Source: an uncultured Armatimonadota bacterium (lineage in GTDB: Bacteria > Armatimonadota > Fimbriimonadia > Fimbriimonadales > Fimbriimonadaceae). From it: DNA of 64,000 nt. Made by a program: the position numbers and the translations under genes. Below are positions 16,553 to 26,028 of the stretch, piece by piece. The stretch spans positions 1-64,000 of the forward strand of contig CAIVDU010000022.1 in the NCBI GenBank assembly GCA_903904815.1, read 5' to 3'. The first letter of the stretch is position 1. Every line of letters starts with the position of its first letter. The notes below the pieces were generated by a model that was not told the DNA's origin, did not search any database, and saw nothing but the letters and a program-made list of their open reading frames with translations.

Positions 16553-17611
16553 TTAAGCCTTGGTGGGGAGCGTCGCCGACTCGAAGAAGCCCTTCACTTC
16601 ATCGGACTGCATCAGCGATGCGGGGACGATGGCCAAAAGGGAGTAGGTGTGGTTGTTGCGAATATAGGTCTCGAGATGCCCCACTAGCGCGTGGCCCAGC
16701 TCGAAATCCGCAGTCCAGTCTTTTCCAAGGCTTGTGTCCTTTGAATCGGTCTTGGTAACGGTTTGACCAAAGAGACTCGCAATGGATGCGTTGACGGCTT
16801 GGGCCGGCTTTCCAGTCGTGTCGTTGTCCAAATCTTTCGACGCATTTGCCGGCGGGTCTATCACGACGCCCATATAAACTCGATTGAGATAAGCAGTGGC
16901 AAACCGATGCATCTCAACCGCAGTCGGCCCGTCACCGATCTTGATGGGTCCGGACCTCACCCCCTTGGGAACTTTTGCCGAGAATCCACTGCCATCTAGG
17001 TCAAACTTGGCGAGTTCGGGCCCCGGTTGCGTGAGGGCGCCCTTTTCTACGTCGCTCGGCAGCTTAACGGAACTGAAAAATCTTGTCGCTGAGTCGGGCT
17101 CAGCCGAACCGAGAGGGTGCGTCACCACGAGGTTCACGATATGATTTTTCACGACAAAGGCTTGAAGTCGTCCTTCAAGGTTCGCGGCCTGGCGATAACG
17201 GATCTCAACCCCCGGCCAGCCATCGAATAGGATGTCTCGTTCACCCGTAATGAGGCCCTTTCCGGAGGAGAGGATGCCAGCGACGCATTGGGCTAGAAGG
17301 GCGTCGGGAGCCGCCTTTGCATCCTCTGCTTTCACTTCCGTGAGAGAGAATACGTAGGGGCTTGTGCCATCGGTGGCCGACCATGCCCGATAACCAGCCG
17401 GGATATTGGGCCCGGTTTGCAGGTCCGGTTGGCTTGGAAGGGCGACGCTGAATCCACCCAGTGCGTAGAGCGACCATTTCGATTGGTCGACGGCCGCAGG
17501 CCCGAATGTTGGCACAAACGCCATGAGAGCCAAGGAACAAAATTGAAGGCGTCGCACACCAATACGACGATCCAAGCGCTGGATCGCGTTTTGCTTTTCG
17601 CGGAAAACCAT
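16553..17611 (-). CDS. Exported hypothetical protein with duplicated domain
   Basis: The 352-residue protein has an N-terminal hydrophobic segment (LQFCSLALMAFVPTFGPAA) that looks like a signal peptide. It is followed by two similar ~140-residue units: one from GGFSVALPSQPDLQTG to RFFSSVKLPSD, the other from GSGFSAKVPKGVRSG to GFFESATLPTKA. Each starts with a 'GFSxxxP' strand and ends with a 'FFxSxxLP' helix-strand, reminiscent of PsbP/DUF1795-like folds. Function unknown. ATG 17611 is chosen; a frame to 17740 overlaps typA and adds non-conserved sequence. It converges on the flagellin gene. Confidence 0.65.
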   Translation of the reverse strand: MVFREKQNAIQRLDRRIGVRRLQFCSLALMAFVPTFGPAAVDQSKWSLYALGGFSVALPSQPDLQTGPNIPAGYRAWSATDGTSPYVFSLTEVKAEDAKAAPDALLAQCVAGILSSGKGLITGERDILFDGWPGVEIRYRQAANLEGRLQAFVVKNHIVNLVVTHPLGSAEPDSATRFFSSVKLPSDVEKGALTQPGPELAKFDLDGSGFSAKVPKGVRSGPIKIGDGPTAVEMHRFATAYLNRVYMGVVIDPPANASKDLDNDTTGKPAQAVNASIASLFGQTVTKTDSKDTSLGKDWTADFELGHALVGHLETYIRNNHTYSLLAIVPASLMQSDEVKGFFESATLPTKA

Positions 17612-17702
17612 GTTTGATTGCGATTTTGACGTACTTCTGCGCCGAAGTTCTTTAACACAGCGTAAGCAACAGGGGTCAACGAAGTGCCCAAAAGGTATCC
17701 TC

Positions 17703-19541
17703 ATGTCTATGCCCTCTCCAATCCGTAACGTCGGAATCATCGCTCACGTCGATCACGGCAAGACCACATTGGTCGATGCCATCTTCAAACAGGCTGGTAC
17801 CTTCCGTGAAAACCAGCACATGGCAGAGCGCGTGATGGACAGCAATGACCTCGAGCGGGAGAAGGGCATCACGATTCTCTCGAAGGTTGCTTCGATCCGC
17901 TACAAAGAGTACAAGATCAACATCGTCGATACGCCGGGTCACGCCGACTTCGGTGGAGAAGTTGAACGAGTGCTCAGCATGGTCGACGGAGTCCTCCTCA
18001 TCGTCGACGCAAACGAGGGGCCCATGCCTCAGACCCGGTTCGTTCTTAAGAAGGCGTTTGAGAACGGTTTGAAACCGATCGTTTGCATCAATAAGGTCGA
18101 TCGGGAAAATGCTCGACCGATGTACGCTTACGACAAGACGATCGACCTATTCATCGACCTTGGCGCGAACGAGGACGATCTATTTTTCCCTCACCTCTTC
18201 ACGAGCGGCGCCGGTGGATTCGCTCGCGTATCCGCCGACGGTAGTGAGAAGGACATGCGTGCCCTGCTCGAAATGATCGTCAATGCGATCCCCCCTCCCA
18301 ATGTCGAACCAGAAGGTCACTTCCTGCTTCAGGTGAATAACCTGGATTACAGCGACTACCTGGGCCGAATGTTTGGTGGAAAGGTTCTTCGCGGCACCCT
18401 AAAAGTTGGCGACCGAGTCGAGAAGCTTCGCGAAGGCGTCGACAAGAAAATCGGGTTCAACATCACCAAGCTTTGGACGTACGAAGGCATTGAGCTGAAG
18501 GAAGTCCAGGAAGTCCAGTCCGGAGAGATCGCCATGATGGCCGGTCTCGGTGACGTGCTGATCTCCGACACCATCGCCCACGTCGATACGACGGAACCTC
18601 TTGCTTCGATCAAGGTCGAGCCGTCGACCCTTTCGATGAACTTTTACGCCAATAACTCGCCGCTGGCCGGTAAAGACGGTGGAAAGTTCCTCACGATCCA
18701 CAAGATCCGAGAGCGAGTTGAGAAGGAAGAGGCGGTCTCCGTTTCGGTTAAGATCGATCCAGACAGCCCCAATGACTCAGTCAAGGTCAAGGCGCGAGGT
18801 GAACTTCAGCTCGCAATTCTGGTTGAGACCATGCGCCGAGAGGGATACGAGATGCAAATCTCTCGTCCTCAGGTTATTTTCCGCCGCAATGAGCAGGGTG
18901 GCATCGAAGAGCCCTATGAGTTGGCAACGCTGGAGTTGCCTGAAGAATCGGTCGGATTCGTCATGGAAGAGCTGTCTCGTCGTCGCGGCGAGCTGGTCGA
19001 CATGCGTAAGAACGATACCGGTTCGACGACTCTTGAGTATTCGATTCCGACTCGGGGACTGATCGGCTTCCGTTCGAACTACCTCACGCTCACTCGGGGC
19101 CTTGGAATCATGGGATCTCTATTCCAGGGTTATAAGGCATACAAGGGTGAAGTAGAGTCACGAACCCAGGGATCTTTGATTTCGAAAGATCCGGGCAAGC
19201 TCACTCGGTATGCGTACGAAGACGTCCAGGAGCGAGGAACGTTGTTCTATCCGGTTGGAACGCCAGTGTACGGTGGCATGATCGTCGGAGCATGCGCTCG
19301 GGACGAAGACATGATCGTCAACGCGACCAAAGAGAAGGCTGCGACCAACATCCGTTCCGCGAATGCGGAACAGACGGCGGTCTTGGATTCGCACAAGGAG
19401 TTCTCGCTTGAGCAGGCACTGGCTTGGCTTCGAGACGACGAACTGCTTGAAGTGACGCCAAAGCAGCTTCGATTCCGCAAAAAGATTTTGGATCACAGCG
19501 AGCGGCGTGTTGCCGAGCGCCGAAACGAGATCCTCGTCTAA
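17703..19541 (+). CDS. typA: Translational GTPase TypA/BipA
   Basis: A 612-residue ribosome-associated GTPase of normal family length. G motifs are AHVDHGKTT (G1), GITILSK (G2), DTPGHADFGGEVERVL (G3) and NKVDRENARP (G4). The BipA-specific C-terminal part is present: PTRGLIGFRSNYLTLTRG and GALVY-like stretches replaced here by GTLFYPVGTPVYGGMIVG. It helps ribosome assembly and stress adaptation. ATG 17703 follows AAAAGG (17690-17695). An upstream in-frame TTG at 17610 is unlikely because homology begins at IRNVGIIAHVDHG. Confidence 0.95.
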   Translation: MSMPSPIRNVGIIAHVDHGKTTLVDAIFKQAGTFRENQHMAERVMDSNDLEREKGITILSKVASIRYKEYKINIVDTPGHADFGGEVERVLSMVDGVLLIVDANEGPMPQTRFVLKKAFENGLKPIVCINKVDRENARPMYAYDKTIDLFIDLGANEDDLFFPHLFTSGAGGFARVSADGSEKDMRALLEMIVNAIPPPNVEPEGHFLLQVNNLDYSDYLGRMFGGKVLRGTLKVGDRVEKLREGVDKKIGFNITKLWTYEGIELKEVQEVQSGEIAMMAGLGDVLISDTIAHVDTTEPLASIKVEPSTLSMNFYANNSPLAGKDGGKFLTIHKIRERVEKEEAVSVSVKIDPDSPNDSVKVKARGELQLAILVETMRREGYEMQISRPQVIFRRNEQGGIEEPYELATLELPEESVGFVMEELSRRRGELVDMRKNDTGSTTLEYSIPTRGLIGFRSNYLTLTRGLGIMGSLFQGYKAYKGEVESRTQGSLISKDPGKLTRYAYEDVQERGTLFYPVGTPVYGGMIVGACARDEDMIVNATKEKAATNIRSANAEQTAVLDSHKEFSLEQALAWLRDDELLEVTPKQLRFRKKILDHSERRVAERRNEILV

Positions 19542-19559
19542 AGCTAGCTGGCGCAAGTC

Positions 19560-20021
19560 ATGGCTGGTCGCTCACTTAAGGGAGTCATTCAGGTTTGCGC
19601 CGCTAAGCGGCGCTTTCCTACTCTCGAAGAGGTAAACCTCGCCGCTACTCCAGGTCTACGAGGGTATCAATGCGTTGCGTGCGGAGGCTATCACCTCACG
19701 AGTCAGTCTGGACCAGCGCCAATTGAGCAGCCCGCCGAGGACCGCAAACCGACGTTCGAGACTTCTGTCCTTGGACGGGCCAAGCTTGTACGTTCTTCCC
19801 GAGCCGAATATGAGAGAAGGATCGTTTGGGGTGAGTGCGTCTCAAAAGCAAAATCAAACGGCATAGTGCGAGTCCGAATTGAGGGTGCTGAGTTCGAGAC
19901 TACGATTCCAGTGCAACCCGCCAATGTTCGCGGACTGCTTAAGGCAGGAATGAAGCTCAAAGTCGAGTTTTGCCCAAAACCACTGCATGTGCGGGTTCTG
20001 CCAGACCAGCGTTTTGGTTGA
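19560..20021 (+). CDS. Small zinc-ribbon-like hypothetical protein
   Basis: A 153-residue basic protein. Residues ~13-45 contain CAAKRRFPTLEEVNLAA and YQCVACGGYHLTSQ, a CxxC...H pattern resembling short zinc fingers of the 'RCPxCGxWHLT' kind. The C-terminal half has beta-rich stretches (IVRVRIEGAEFETTIPVQ, KLKVEFCPKPLHVRVLP). It starts 18 nt after typA and could be co-transcribed with it. Binding to nucleic acid is a guess. Confidence 0.6.
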   Translation: MAGRSLKGVIQVCAAKRRFPTLEEVNLAATPGLRGYQCVACGGYHLTSQSGPAPIEQPAEDRKPTFETSVLGRAKLVRSSRAEYERRIVWGECVSKAKSNGIVRVRIEGAEFETTIPVQPANVRGLLKAGMKLKVEFCPKPLHVRVLPDQRFG

Positions 20022-20165
20022 ACTCTGCAGGTTGACTTTCCCAGGCAACCTACAACGATCTTCAAAACACTGCAAATCGATTCCCGATCCGTGGAATTAG
20101 ATCCAGAACAAATTCACCAGCACTCTTCCGAGCGGTCAGTCGTGCCAATAGGAATCGATTCTGGA

Positions 20166-21305
20166 TCAAGCTGCGCGATTCTTGGTCCGATGGGATTGGA
20201 AGTCTTGCATGAAGTCGACCAGGTTCTCGACCGCTTGGATCTGCATGCCATTGTAGAGTGAAGCTCGGATACCGCCGACGCTACGGTGTCCGTCAAGGCC
20301 CGAGAAGCCGCCCGCCCTAGCAGCGCTCAAAAAATCTCGTTCGAGTTCAACCGAGGAGAGTCGGAAGGACACGTTCATCTTTGAGCGATTGCATGACGAA
20401 ACTGTCGCTCGGTAGAACTCAGGATTCCGATCGATTTCGCGGTACAGGAGGTCGGCTTTGGCGGTGTTGATGCAATCCATGGCTTCCAGCCCTCCGATCT
20501 CGTCGCGCAGCCAGCGGCTTACGAGCAGCACGGAATAGATCGCGAATACGGGCGGGGTGTTATAGATTGAATTCGCCTCGATCTGGGTGCGGTAGTTGAG
20601 AAATCCGGGCATGTCTGTGGGAGCCTCATGCAGGATTTCGTCTTTTACCAGAACGACCGTGACCCCCGAGGGACCAATGTTCTTTTGGGCATGCGCGTAG
20701 ATGACCGAGAATCGGTCGAAGTCGAAGGGGCGCGAGAGGAAGTCCGAGGACATGTCACAAACGCGCGGGACGCCGTCTAGACCCATCACCTGGTGAAATT
20801 GAAGACCTTCTACGGTCTCATTCGAGATGTAGTGTAGGTAAGGTGCGTCCTCGGAGAGTTCCAGGTCGTGTTCATCCGGCAAGCGGCGAAAGCCATCGGA
20901 TTCGCCGCTCCAGGCGACCCGAATCGGGCCTTCGCGTCGGGCCTCAGGCAGGGATTTACCGCTCCAGTAGCCGGTATGCAAGTAATCGGCAGGCTGGGTT
21001 TTCCCGGCCAGGAGGGACATCGGGACCATTGAAAACTGCTGCGTCGCTCCTCCCTGCAAAAACAAGACATGGTATTCATCCGACAAGCCCATCAGGCGGC
21101 GGATGTTGTCCTTAAGCTCGTTCACGACGGAGGCAAACCAATCAGAGCGATGGCTGATCCCCAAAATCGACAACCCGACCTCTGGAACGGCAATGATCGA
21201 TTCTTGGAGTTGTCGGAGAACAACTTCAGGCAGCACTCCAGGGCCGCCGGAGAAGTTAAGCTGATTTGGATGAAGCGCAGAAAGTGTTTTCATGTCGGAA
21301 ATCAT
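20166..21305 (-). CDS. serC: Phosphoserine aminotransferase
   Basis: A 379-residue class V aminotransferase that converts 3-phosphohydroxypyruvate and glutamate into O-phosphoserine. It has NFSGGPGVLPEVVL at the N-terminus, FLQGGATQQF (~78-87), the PLP-lysine segment YAHAQKNIGPSGVTVV (~195-210) and the C-terminal GGFSGLDGHRSVGGIRASLYN, all typical of SerC. The ATG at 21305 shares one base with the TGA of the upstream ATP-grasp gene (TGATG), so the two are translationally coupled. No other serine-pathway gene lies nearby. Confidence 0.93.
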   Translation of the reverse strand: MISDMKTLSALHPNQLNFSGGPGVLPEVVLRQLQESIIAVPEVGLSILGISHRSDWFASVVNELKDNIRRLMGLSDEYHVLFLQGGATQQFSMVPMSLLAGKTQPADYLHTGYWSGKSLPEARREGPIRVAWSGESDGFRRLPDEHDLELSEDAPYLHYISNETVEGLQFHQVMGLDGVPRVCDMSSDFLSRPFDFDRFSVIYAHAQKNIGPSGVTVVLVKDEILHEAPTDMPGFLNYRTQIEANSIYNTPPVFAIYSVLLVSRWLRDEIGGLEAMDCINTAKADLLYREIDRNPEFYRATVSSCNRSKMNVSFRLSSVELERDFLSAARAGGFSGLDGHRSVGGIRASLYNGMQIQAVENLVDFMQDFQSHRTKNRAA

Positions 21306-23509
21306 CAAGCGGCTTGGAGTTGTTTAGCCTTCAGTTCCCGAAGGTATTGGACGAATGCGTCCCGGACCTTGTGCATATGAACTTGCTTATAGGGGAAGAG
21401 GTCAACGGGATCCATTCCGTGAATCACCATTGCGTGATCCACCTCAAATATGAGGAGTTGGCCGTCGCGGGTTTCTGCACAGTCGACGCATAGATAGTCG
21501 AGCCCAATCCGGCTGAACATGCCTTGTAGGGCCACGTGGTGGCGCGTCGAGAATTCATCGAAATGATCCATGAAAGCTGCTTCTTCGTCTGCCTTTGACC
21601 GGTCGACGTACATCCCGGCATTCACGTAGTGGATCATCCAATGGGAGGAGATCGCCATGTGACCGACGAACGGTTGACCGTCTATCATGGCTACGCGGAT
21701 CTTGCGAAATTGGCCGTCCTCTCCGCTGTAGTCTATGAAGGGCGAGATGTAGAACTGGGACTCAGTTTGGGCTTCCAGATAATTCTTGAGACTTGCCAGA
21801 TCGTCGATTTTTTGAAGACCCCTACCCGCGTGCGAGCCGCGCGGTCGGAGGATGATGGGGAAGGCGCAATCGTCATGGATTGATTGCAACAGAACCGATC
21901 CGGCCGAGACGGATTCGAGCGCTATCCGATCTATCTCGTGTGTGAGCGGCATGTACAACCCAGGAACACCTTGGAGGATTCGACTCGCCGCCATGCGCTC
22001 GACATTGGGAATGAATTTCGGTAGGTTCACGATCGGTCTCTCCCAACCTGCGAGTAGATGTTGTAGTTGTTCCAAGGTCGGGCGGGTGTCGGCCGTGTCA
22101 GACATACCTACGATCAGAACATCGTGTTCCGGCAGATTGTCCGGGAGCGGAGCGTCGGGAGTGCAGAAGGCCAAATTCAGCTCAATCGGTGCACCCTCGA
22201 GGAGGCAGTCGAGGGGGATGTTCTCGGCCAAGTCTCCCGGAGCGACGAGCATGAGTACGCGACATTCGACTCGACCCTGGGAGGAGGGCAAATGAAATTG
22301 GCGTCGGCCAGACAGCCCCTGCCCTTGCATCGCCAACCCGAGGGGTCGATCGGGAAGCGAAAAGAAAGCGGTCGCCATGTTCATCCAAAGGAACGAATTG
22401 TCCCGATCCAGGTTTGCCCTAGCCAACAGTTCTTGGGCTAAGTGGCGGAGGTCGCCCCCCTCGATGCTCAACCTTAGGAACGGAGCCAGGCCGAGGAATT
22501 CACCGGTGGATCGCGCGATCAGTTCGCGGCAGAGTGCAGCCGTGGCGACGTGCTGAGCGCGTCGAGGAAATGTGGTCGCAGGTCGAGCGAAGTAATCCTC
22601 GAAAAATGCCGACTTTGATTCACCATTTTGGGTGTTCCAGAAGTTTGCGTAAAACACTTCTTCATCCCCATGGCGAACTCGAACCTCGTAGGGCTTTCCT
22701 AGGAGCACCGAATGAGCGTACGTTGCGTACGACTCAGCAAAGTCTTCGTGCATATTCGTCGACGAACCGATTGTCGGGAAATTTGTTTTACTCAGAGAAT
22801 CGTAGACCTCGAGACAGACGTCTGCGGGCAAGCCTTCCGCCGAATAGAGGGCGAGCGAGGATCTGAGGGGGAAATCTTGACCTTGGGCGGGCACGACACC
22901 GGACGGATTAACGGTCCAACTCAGTAATGGGAACGACTTGAGATCTGTTAGTTCTGAAATGTCGCTGTTGGACCAGCAGTCCGGCATCTCGTTGCTAAAT
23001 GCGGCCATGACGTGTCCAAATTCGTGAAGCAGAATGAATTGCAGCGCTTCGCTTCGGCAATCGCACTGAGATGACGCGATTCGGACATCGATTTTGAAAT
23101 CTTCGGACGGTTGAAACGCGGTGTTTTCTCTCCAAGTCGCCCACTTGTTGGCGGACAGGTCAGCGAAGACGTCGACGTTGATGAGCACGACCGCCCCCAA
23201 TACTTCGCCATTCGCATAGGTCACAAAGTCGGTCGCAGCGAAGCAGTCGAGACCGGCCATGAAGAAAACGCCAAGCAGTCTAGAGGCGAGTTGATCCTTT
23301 ATAACCTGTGGAAGTCCCCCGAGAGCCTCGCGCAGGTCTGCAACGAGGTCAGCCGACACATCTGCAGAGCGAGGGGAAGCTTCGTAACCACTTGCGCGAT
23401 AAAAGTGAGCGGCGGTCTGTATGAGTTCTTCGGGTGCAAGTCCAATGCGCTCCGCGATTGGAATCTCATACATCTGCTCCCACTGGGTCGGTGTGCTTGT
23501 CAAAGTCAT
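21305..23509 (-). CDS. Metalloprotease-like / TPR-like / RimK-type ATP-grasp fusion protein
   Basis: The 734-residue protein has three parts. Residues ~1-310 hold a zincin-like domain with HEFGH at 162-166 and HEDFAESYATY at 254-264, a possible third-ligand region. Residues ~320-405 are helical and resemble degenerate TPRs (HLAQELLARANLDRDNSFLW). Residues ~412-730 form an ATP-grasp ligase: RVLMLVAPGDLAENIPLDCL, PIVNLPKFIPNVERM, the flexible loop FPIILRPRGSHAGRGLQKI (550-568) and the metal-site strand LLIFEVDHAMVIHGMDP (685-701). TPR plus ATP-grasp proteins exist in proteobacteria; the protease fusion is unfamiliar to me. No signal peptide is seen. It may ligate an amino acid or peptide, and its substrate could be linked to the coupled serC. 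Confidence 0.75.
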   Translation of the reverse strand: MTLTSTPTQWEQMYEIPIAERIGLAPEELIQTAAHFYRASGYEASPRSADVSADLVADLREALGGLPQVIKDQLASRLLGVFFMAGLDCFAATDFVTYANGEVLGAVVLINVDVFADLSANKWATWRENTAFQPSEDFKIDVRIASSQCDCRSEALQFILLHEFGHVMAAFSNEMPDCWSNSDISELTDLKSFPLLSWTVNPSGVVPAQGQDFPLRSSLALYSAEGLPADVCLEVYDSLSKTNFPTIGSSTNMHEDFAESYATYAHSVLLGKPYEVRVRHGDEEVFYANFWNTQNGESKSAFFEDYFARPATTFPRRAQHVATAALCRELIARSTGEFLGLAPFLRLSIEGGDLRHLAQELLARANLDRDNSFLWMNMATAFFSLPDRPLGLAMQGQGLSGRRQFHLPSSQGRVECRVLMLVAPGDLAENIPLDCLLEGAPIELNLAFCTPDAPLPDNLPEHDVLIVGMSDTADTRPTLEQLQHLLAGWERPIVNLPKFIPNVERMAASRILQGVPGLYMPLTHEIDRIALESVSAGSVLLQSIHDDCAFPIILRPRGSHAGRGLQKIDDLASLKNYLEAQTESQFYISPFIDYSGEDGQFRKIRVAMIDGQPFVGHMAISSHWMIHYVNAGMYVDRSKADEEAAFMDHFDEFSTRHHVALQGMFSRIGLDYLCVDCAETRDGQLLIFEVDHAMVIHGMDPVDLFPYKQVHMHKVRDAFVQYLRELKAKQLQAA

Positions 23510-23777
23510 GGTGTATCAACTGGAGGATCGGATAGCGCCGCGAGGTACCAGGCAGCTCACCCGCAAAAATACGGAGTTGAGTTGCTTTTCAGTTTGAATA
23601 GTTGGCCGAAGTGCCAGTTTCTTTAGACCAAGGGGAGGCAGCGAGCGGCGTTCAAGAGTGAGTCCACGGCAAGTCCACGAGTTCTAGGCCGTCGCGAGTG
23701 TCTTGGCGAAGCAATACACGGGCAACAGTGCTGGCCGGTTGGCATCCCTCGCGTTATGCGAGGGTCATAGATTGACC

Positions 23778-24065
23778 TTAAGATCGATGAATGTCGATGA
23801 CGCACGGATCAACCGTAATCTCTGGGTTTTGGTCGAATAATTCCAGCACTCTTTGCAGCACGAATTCGGCCTGCACGGCATTCGCCGACACGTAGGCCAC
23901 GCCAATCGTGGCGTTCCCCCACAGATCGTGGTCGTCTACTTCGGCAATCGACATGCCGAAGTCTCTTCGCAGCTTCTCGATCAATCCGCGAATGAGGTGG
24001 CGCTTATCCTTCAAGGATCTCACGCCGTTCAGGCGTAACGCCAATTCCAAAGTTCCAACCACCAT
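23778..24065 (-). CDS. DUF503 family protein (YlxP-like)
   Basis: A 95-residue protein with the DUF503 pattern: VVGTLELALRLNGVRSLKDKRHLIRGLIEKLRRDFGMSIAEVD, then LWGNATIGVAYVSANA and a terminal beta strand. Members are small alpha/beta proteins, often near rbfA and infB, of unclear role; those genes are not here. ATG 24065 is chosen; a TTG at 24080 is an alternative. It follows the HD-GYP gene by about 20 nt on the same strand. Confidence 0.82.
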   Translation of the reverse strand: MVVGTLELALRLNGVRSLKDKRHLIRGLIEKLRRDFGMSIAEVDDHDLWGNATIGVAYVSANAVQAEFVLQRVLELFDQNPEITVDPCVIDIHRS

Positions 24066-24085
24066 TCTTATTGCGATCAAGCCAC

Positions 24086-25885
24086 CTATTCAGCGGCCAA
24101 AGAATCGACGATTACTGGCCATTTGTTTACAAGCGCGGTGAAGGCTTCAACCACCACAGGATCGAAGTGCGAACCCGACTGTTTTTGAAGATGAGCCATC
24201 GCGTATTCGGCAGGAAGAGCTGGACGATAGGGTCTTTCGGTCGTCATCGCATCGAACACGTCGACCACAGCGAAGATGCGTGCTGAGAGTGGAATCTCTG
24301 AGCCCTGGAGTCCGCGTGGGTATCCCGTTCCGTCGTAGCGCTCGTGATGACAGAAGGGCACATCCAGGGCGTGCGAAAGCAGCGGAAGGGGCGAGAGGAT
24401 ATCGTAGGCGTATTGAGGGTGCTTTCGCATGACCTCCCACTCCGCCGCACTAAGAGGACCCGGTTTATGAAGGATTGCGTCTGGGATTCCGATCTTTCCA
24501 ACGTCGTGCAGCAATGCTCCGTGCTCCAGGTTTCTCAGTTCCGTGTCCCGAAGGCCCAAGGCCTCACCCAGTTGGAGGCTGATTCGCGTTACCCGTTGAG
24601 TGTGCCCCTCGGTCTCATGGTCGCGAAGCTCAAGAGCGGCCACCATGGCTCTGAGAATGGCCTCATGTGCGGAATCTCTTGAAGCCTTGACCGTCTCAAT
24701 CTCTTGAGTGATCACAATGTTTTGGAGGCTAACCGCAAGGCTCCGAGTAAGGCTTTCAAGGGTATCAATTTGCTCAGGATCTAACACGCACTCGTGGCGC
24801 GAGAACAGTAGGACGTGCCCAATAGCTCCACTAGAACCGACCAAGGGCGTGCAGGACATCAAGTGCAACCGGGTGAGAGCACGCAACAACGGAGGATTGA
24901 ATTCACCACTTCCTAGCAGATCCAGCACCATGGGAGCCGTTTCAGGTGGCACTCCGAAGAATTCGATGAACTGCTCTCCATCGACTTGGAACGCCACGGC
25001 CGCCGCTTGGGCCGCCATCTGCTCAGCGATTCTCGGAAGCGCTCCTCTCGTAAGTTCAATCGGACTCGTGGCTTCCGAAGCCTTTAAGACATCTCTAAGC
25101 GCGCGAAGATGTTTCGAATTCTTATTGTCGGACTTGTCGATTGCCGCTCGATGGGATTCATCGCGGGCGAATCCGACGAACCGCCGCGAGTCCTCCGTAT
25201 TGACTTCTTCCACATGCAGGGTGAGGGGAAATTCCAGTCCATTAGAACGAAGCCCCACGACACCCCGAGCGGGTGCATCTGGATGACTCTCGGGATAGGA
25301 AGTAAGTTGTCCCGCATGAAGCTCTCGGAAGCGGTCTGGCATTAGGCCGGTCATGAGTTCGCCCACAATCGCTTCCTCTTCAACACCGAACATTTGGGCC
25401 GCTGCTCGGTTAATCTTCTCGATGCGGCCGTTGCCGTCGATCAAGAAAACGCCTTCGTTCGATCTTCTCATCAGCGCTTCGGTGACGGCAACCGAAGAAG
25501 TGGCGACCGGAACTTCGATTCCTAGGCAAGACAAACCTGAGGGCATACCAGAATCGTCAAACTCCGGACTAAGAGACCAGCGAATCCTCCTGGATTGACC
25601 GTCGGCGCGAAAGATGCTTCGATCAACGACGGACGCTCTCGAAACATCCAAAGCGCCAAACAGTCCCTGATGGTGTCGGCCTAAGATAGAAGCCATCGGA
25701 AGACCTAATGTATCTACAACACTTTCGTTGCAGCGAACGACGGTACCATCTGGACCGAGAGTCATAACTAGGACCCCTAGAGGGTCGAGTGCATCGGGCA
25801 ACGCATCTGACTCCACGGTCATAGTTTTCCGCAAGTTTGGGTGACCCGGCTTCGTCGCAAGATCAATTGCCAATCCATGATGCAA
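24086..25885 (-). CDS. PAS/GAF-regulated HD-GYP phosphodiesterase
   Basis: A ~599-residue cytosolic signalling protein. Two PAS domains (~35-125 and ~130-245; VRCNESVVDTLGLP, IEKINRAAAQMFGVEEE) precede a GAF-like region (~270-395). A complete HD-GYP domain follows: HTQRVTRISLQL, LLHDVGKIGIPDAILHKPG, CHHERYDGTGYPRGL, and DVFDAMTTERPYRPAL. HD-GYP enzymes hydrolyse cyclic di-GMP. The HD pair, the GYP triplet and the KIGIPD motif are intact, so activity is expected. The start is uncertain: TTG 25885 or ATG 25822. It may share a PilZ effector in the cell (one is encoded at 60908-61282). Confidence 0.9.
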   Translation of the reverse strand: MHHGLAIDLATKPGHPNLRKTMTVESDALPDALDPLGVLVMTLGPDGTVVRCNESVVDTLGLPMASILGRHHQGLFGALDVSRASVVDRSIFRADGQSRRIRWSLSPEFDDSGMPSGLSCLGIEVPVATSSVAVTEALMRRSNEGVFLIDGNGRIEKINRAAAQMFGVEEEAIVGELMTGLMPDRFRELHAGQLTSYPESHPDAPARGVVGLRSNGLEFPLTLHVEEVNTEDSRRFVGFARDESHRAAIDKSDNKNSKHLRALRDVLKASEATSPIELTRGALPRIAEQMAAQAAAVAFQVDGEQFIEFFGVPPETAPMVLDLLGSGEFNPPLLRALTRLHLMSCTPLVGSSGAIGHVLLFSRHECVLDPEQIDTLESLTRSLAVSLQNIVITQEIETVKASRDSAHEAILRAMVAALELRDHETEGHTQRVTRISLQLGEALGLRDTELRNLEHGALLHDVGKIGIPDAILHKPGPLSAAEWEVMRKHPQYAYDILSPLPLLSHALDVPFCHHERYDGTGYPRGLQGSEIPLSARIFAVVDVFDAMTTERPYRPALPAEYAMAHLQKQSGSHFDPVVVEAFTALVNKWPVIVDSLAAE

Positions 25886-25965
25886 TGTAAGCGATTAAGC
25901 TCACCGAAAGAGCACCAATGATGGCTTTTTTCGCTTAAAACCGCTCTTTTAGGGAGCATAGTCGT

Positions 25966-26003
25966 ATTTAAGGCCGCTGATGGAATTCATCAGCGGCCGT
26001 AAA
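25966..26003 (-). terminator. Strong stem-loop after the histidine kinase gene
   Basis: GGCCGCTGATG (25972-25982) pairs perfectly with CATCAGCGGCC (25988-25998), loop GAATT. A further ATTTA/TAAAT pairing lies outside one mismatch. It lies just downstream of the kinase gene on the minus strand, which then reads TTAAAT. Confidence 0.75.
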
Positions 26004-26028
26004 TGTGCCAGGTACGGGGTAACCCGGA

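Noticed and set aside
23623-23805. Small open frame upstream of the ATP-grasp fusion, considered as a precursor peptide gene
   Set aside because: It overlaps the DUF503 gene, has no core-peptide features and no ribosome site.
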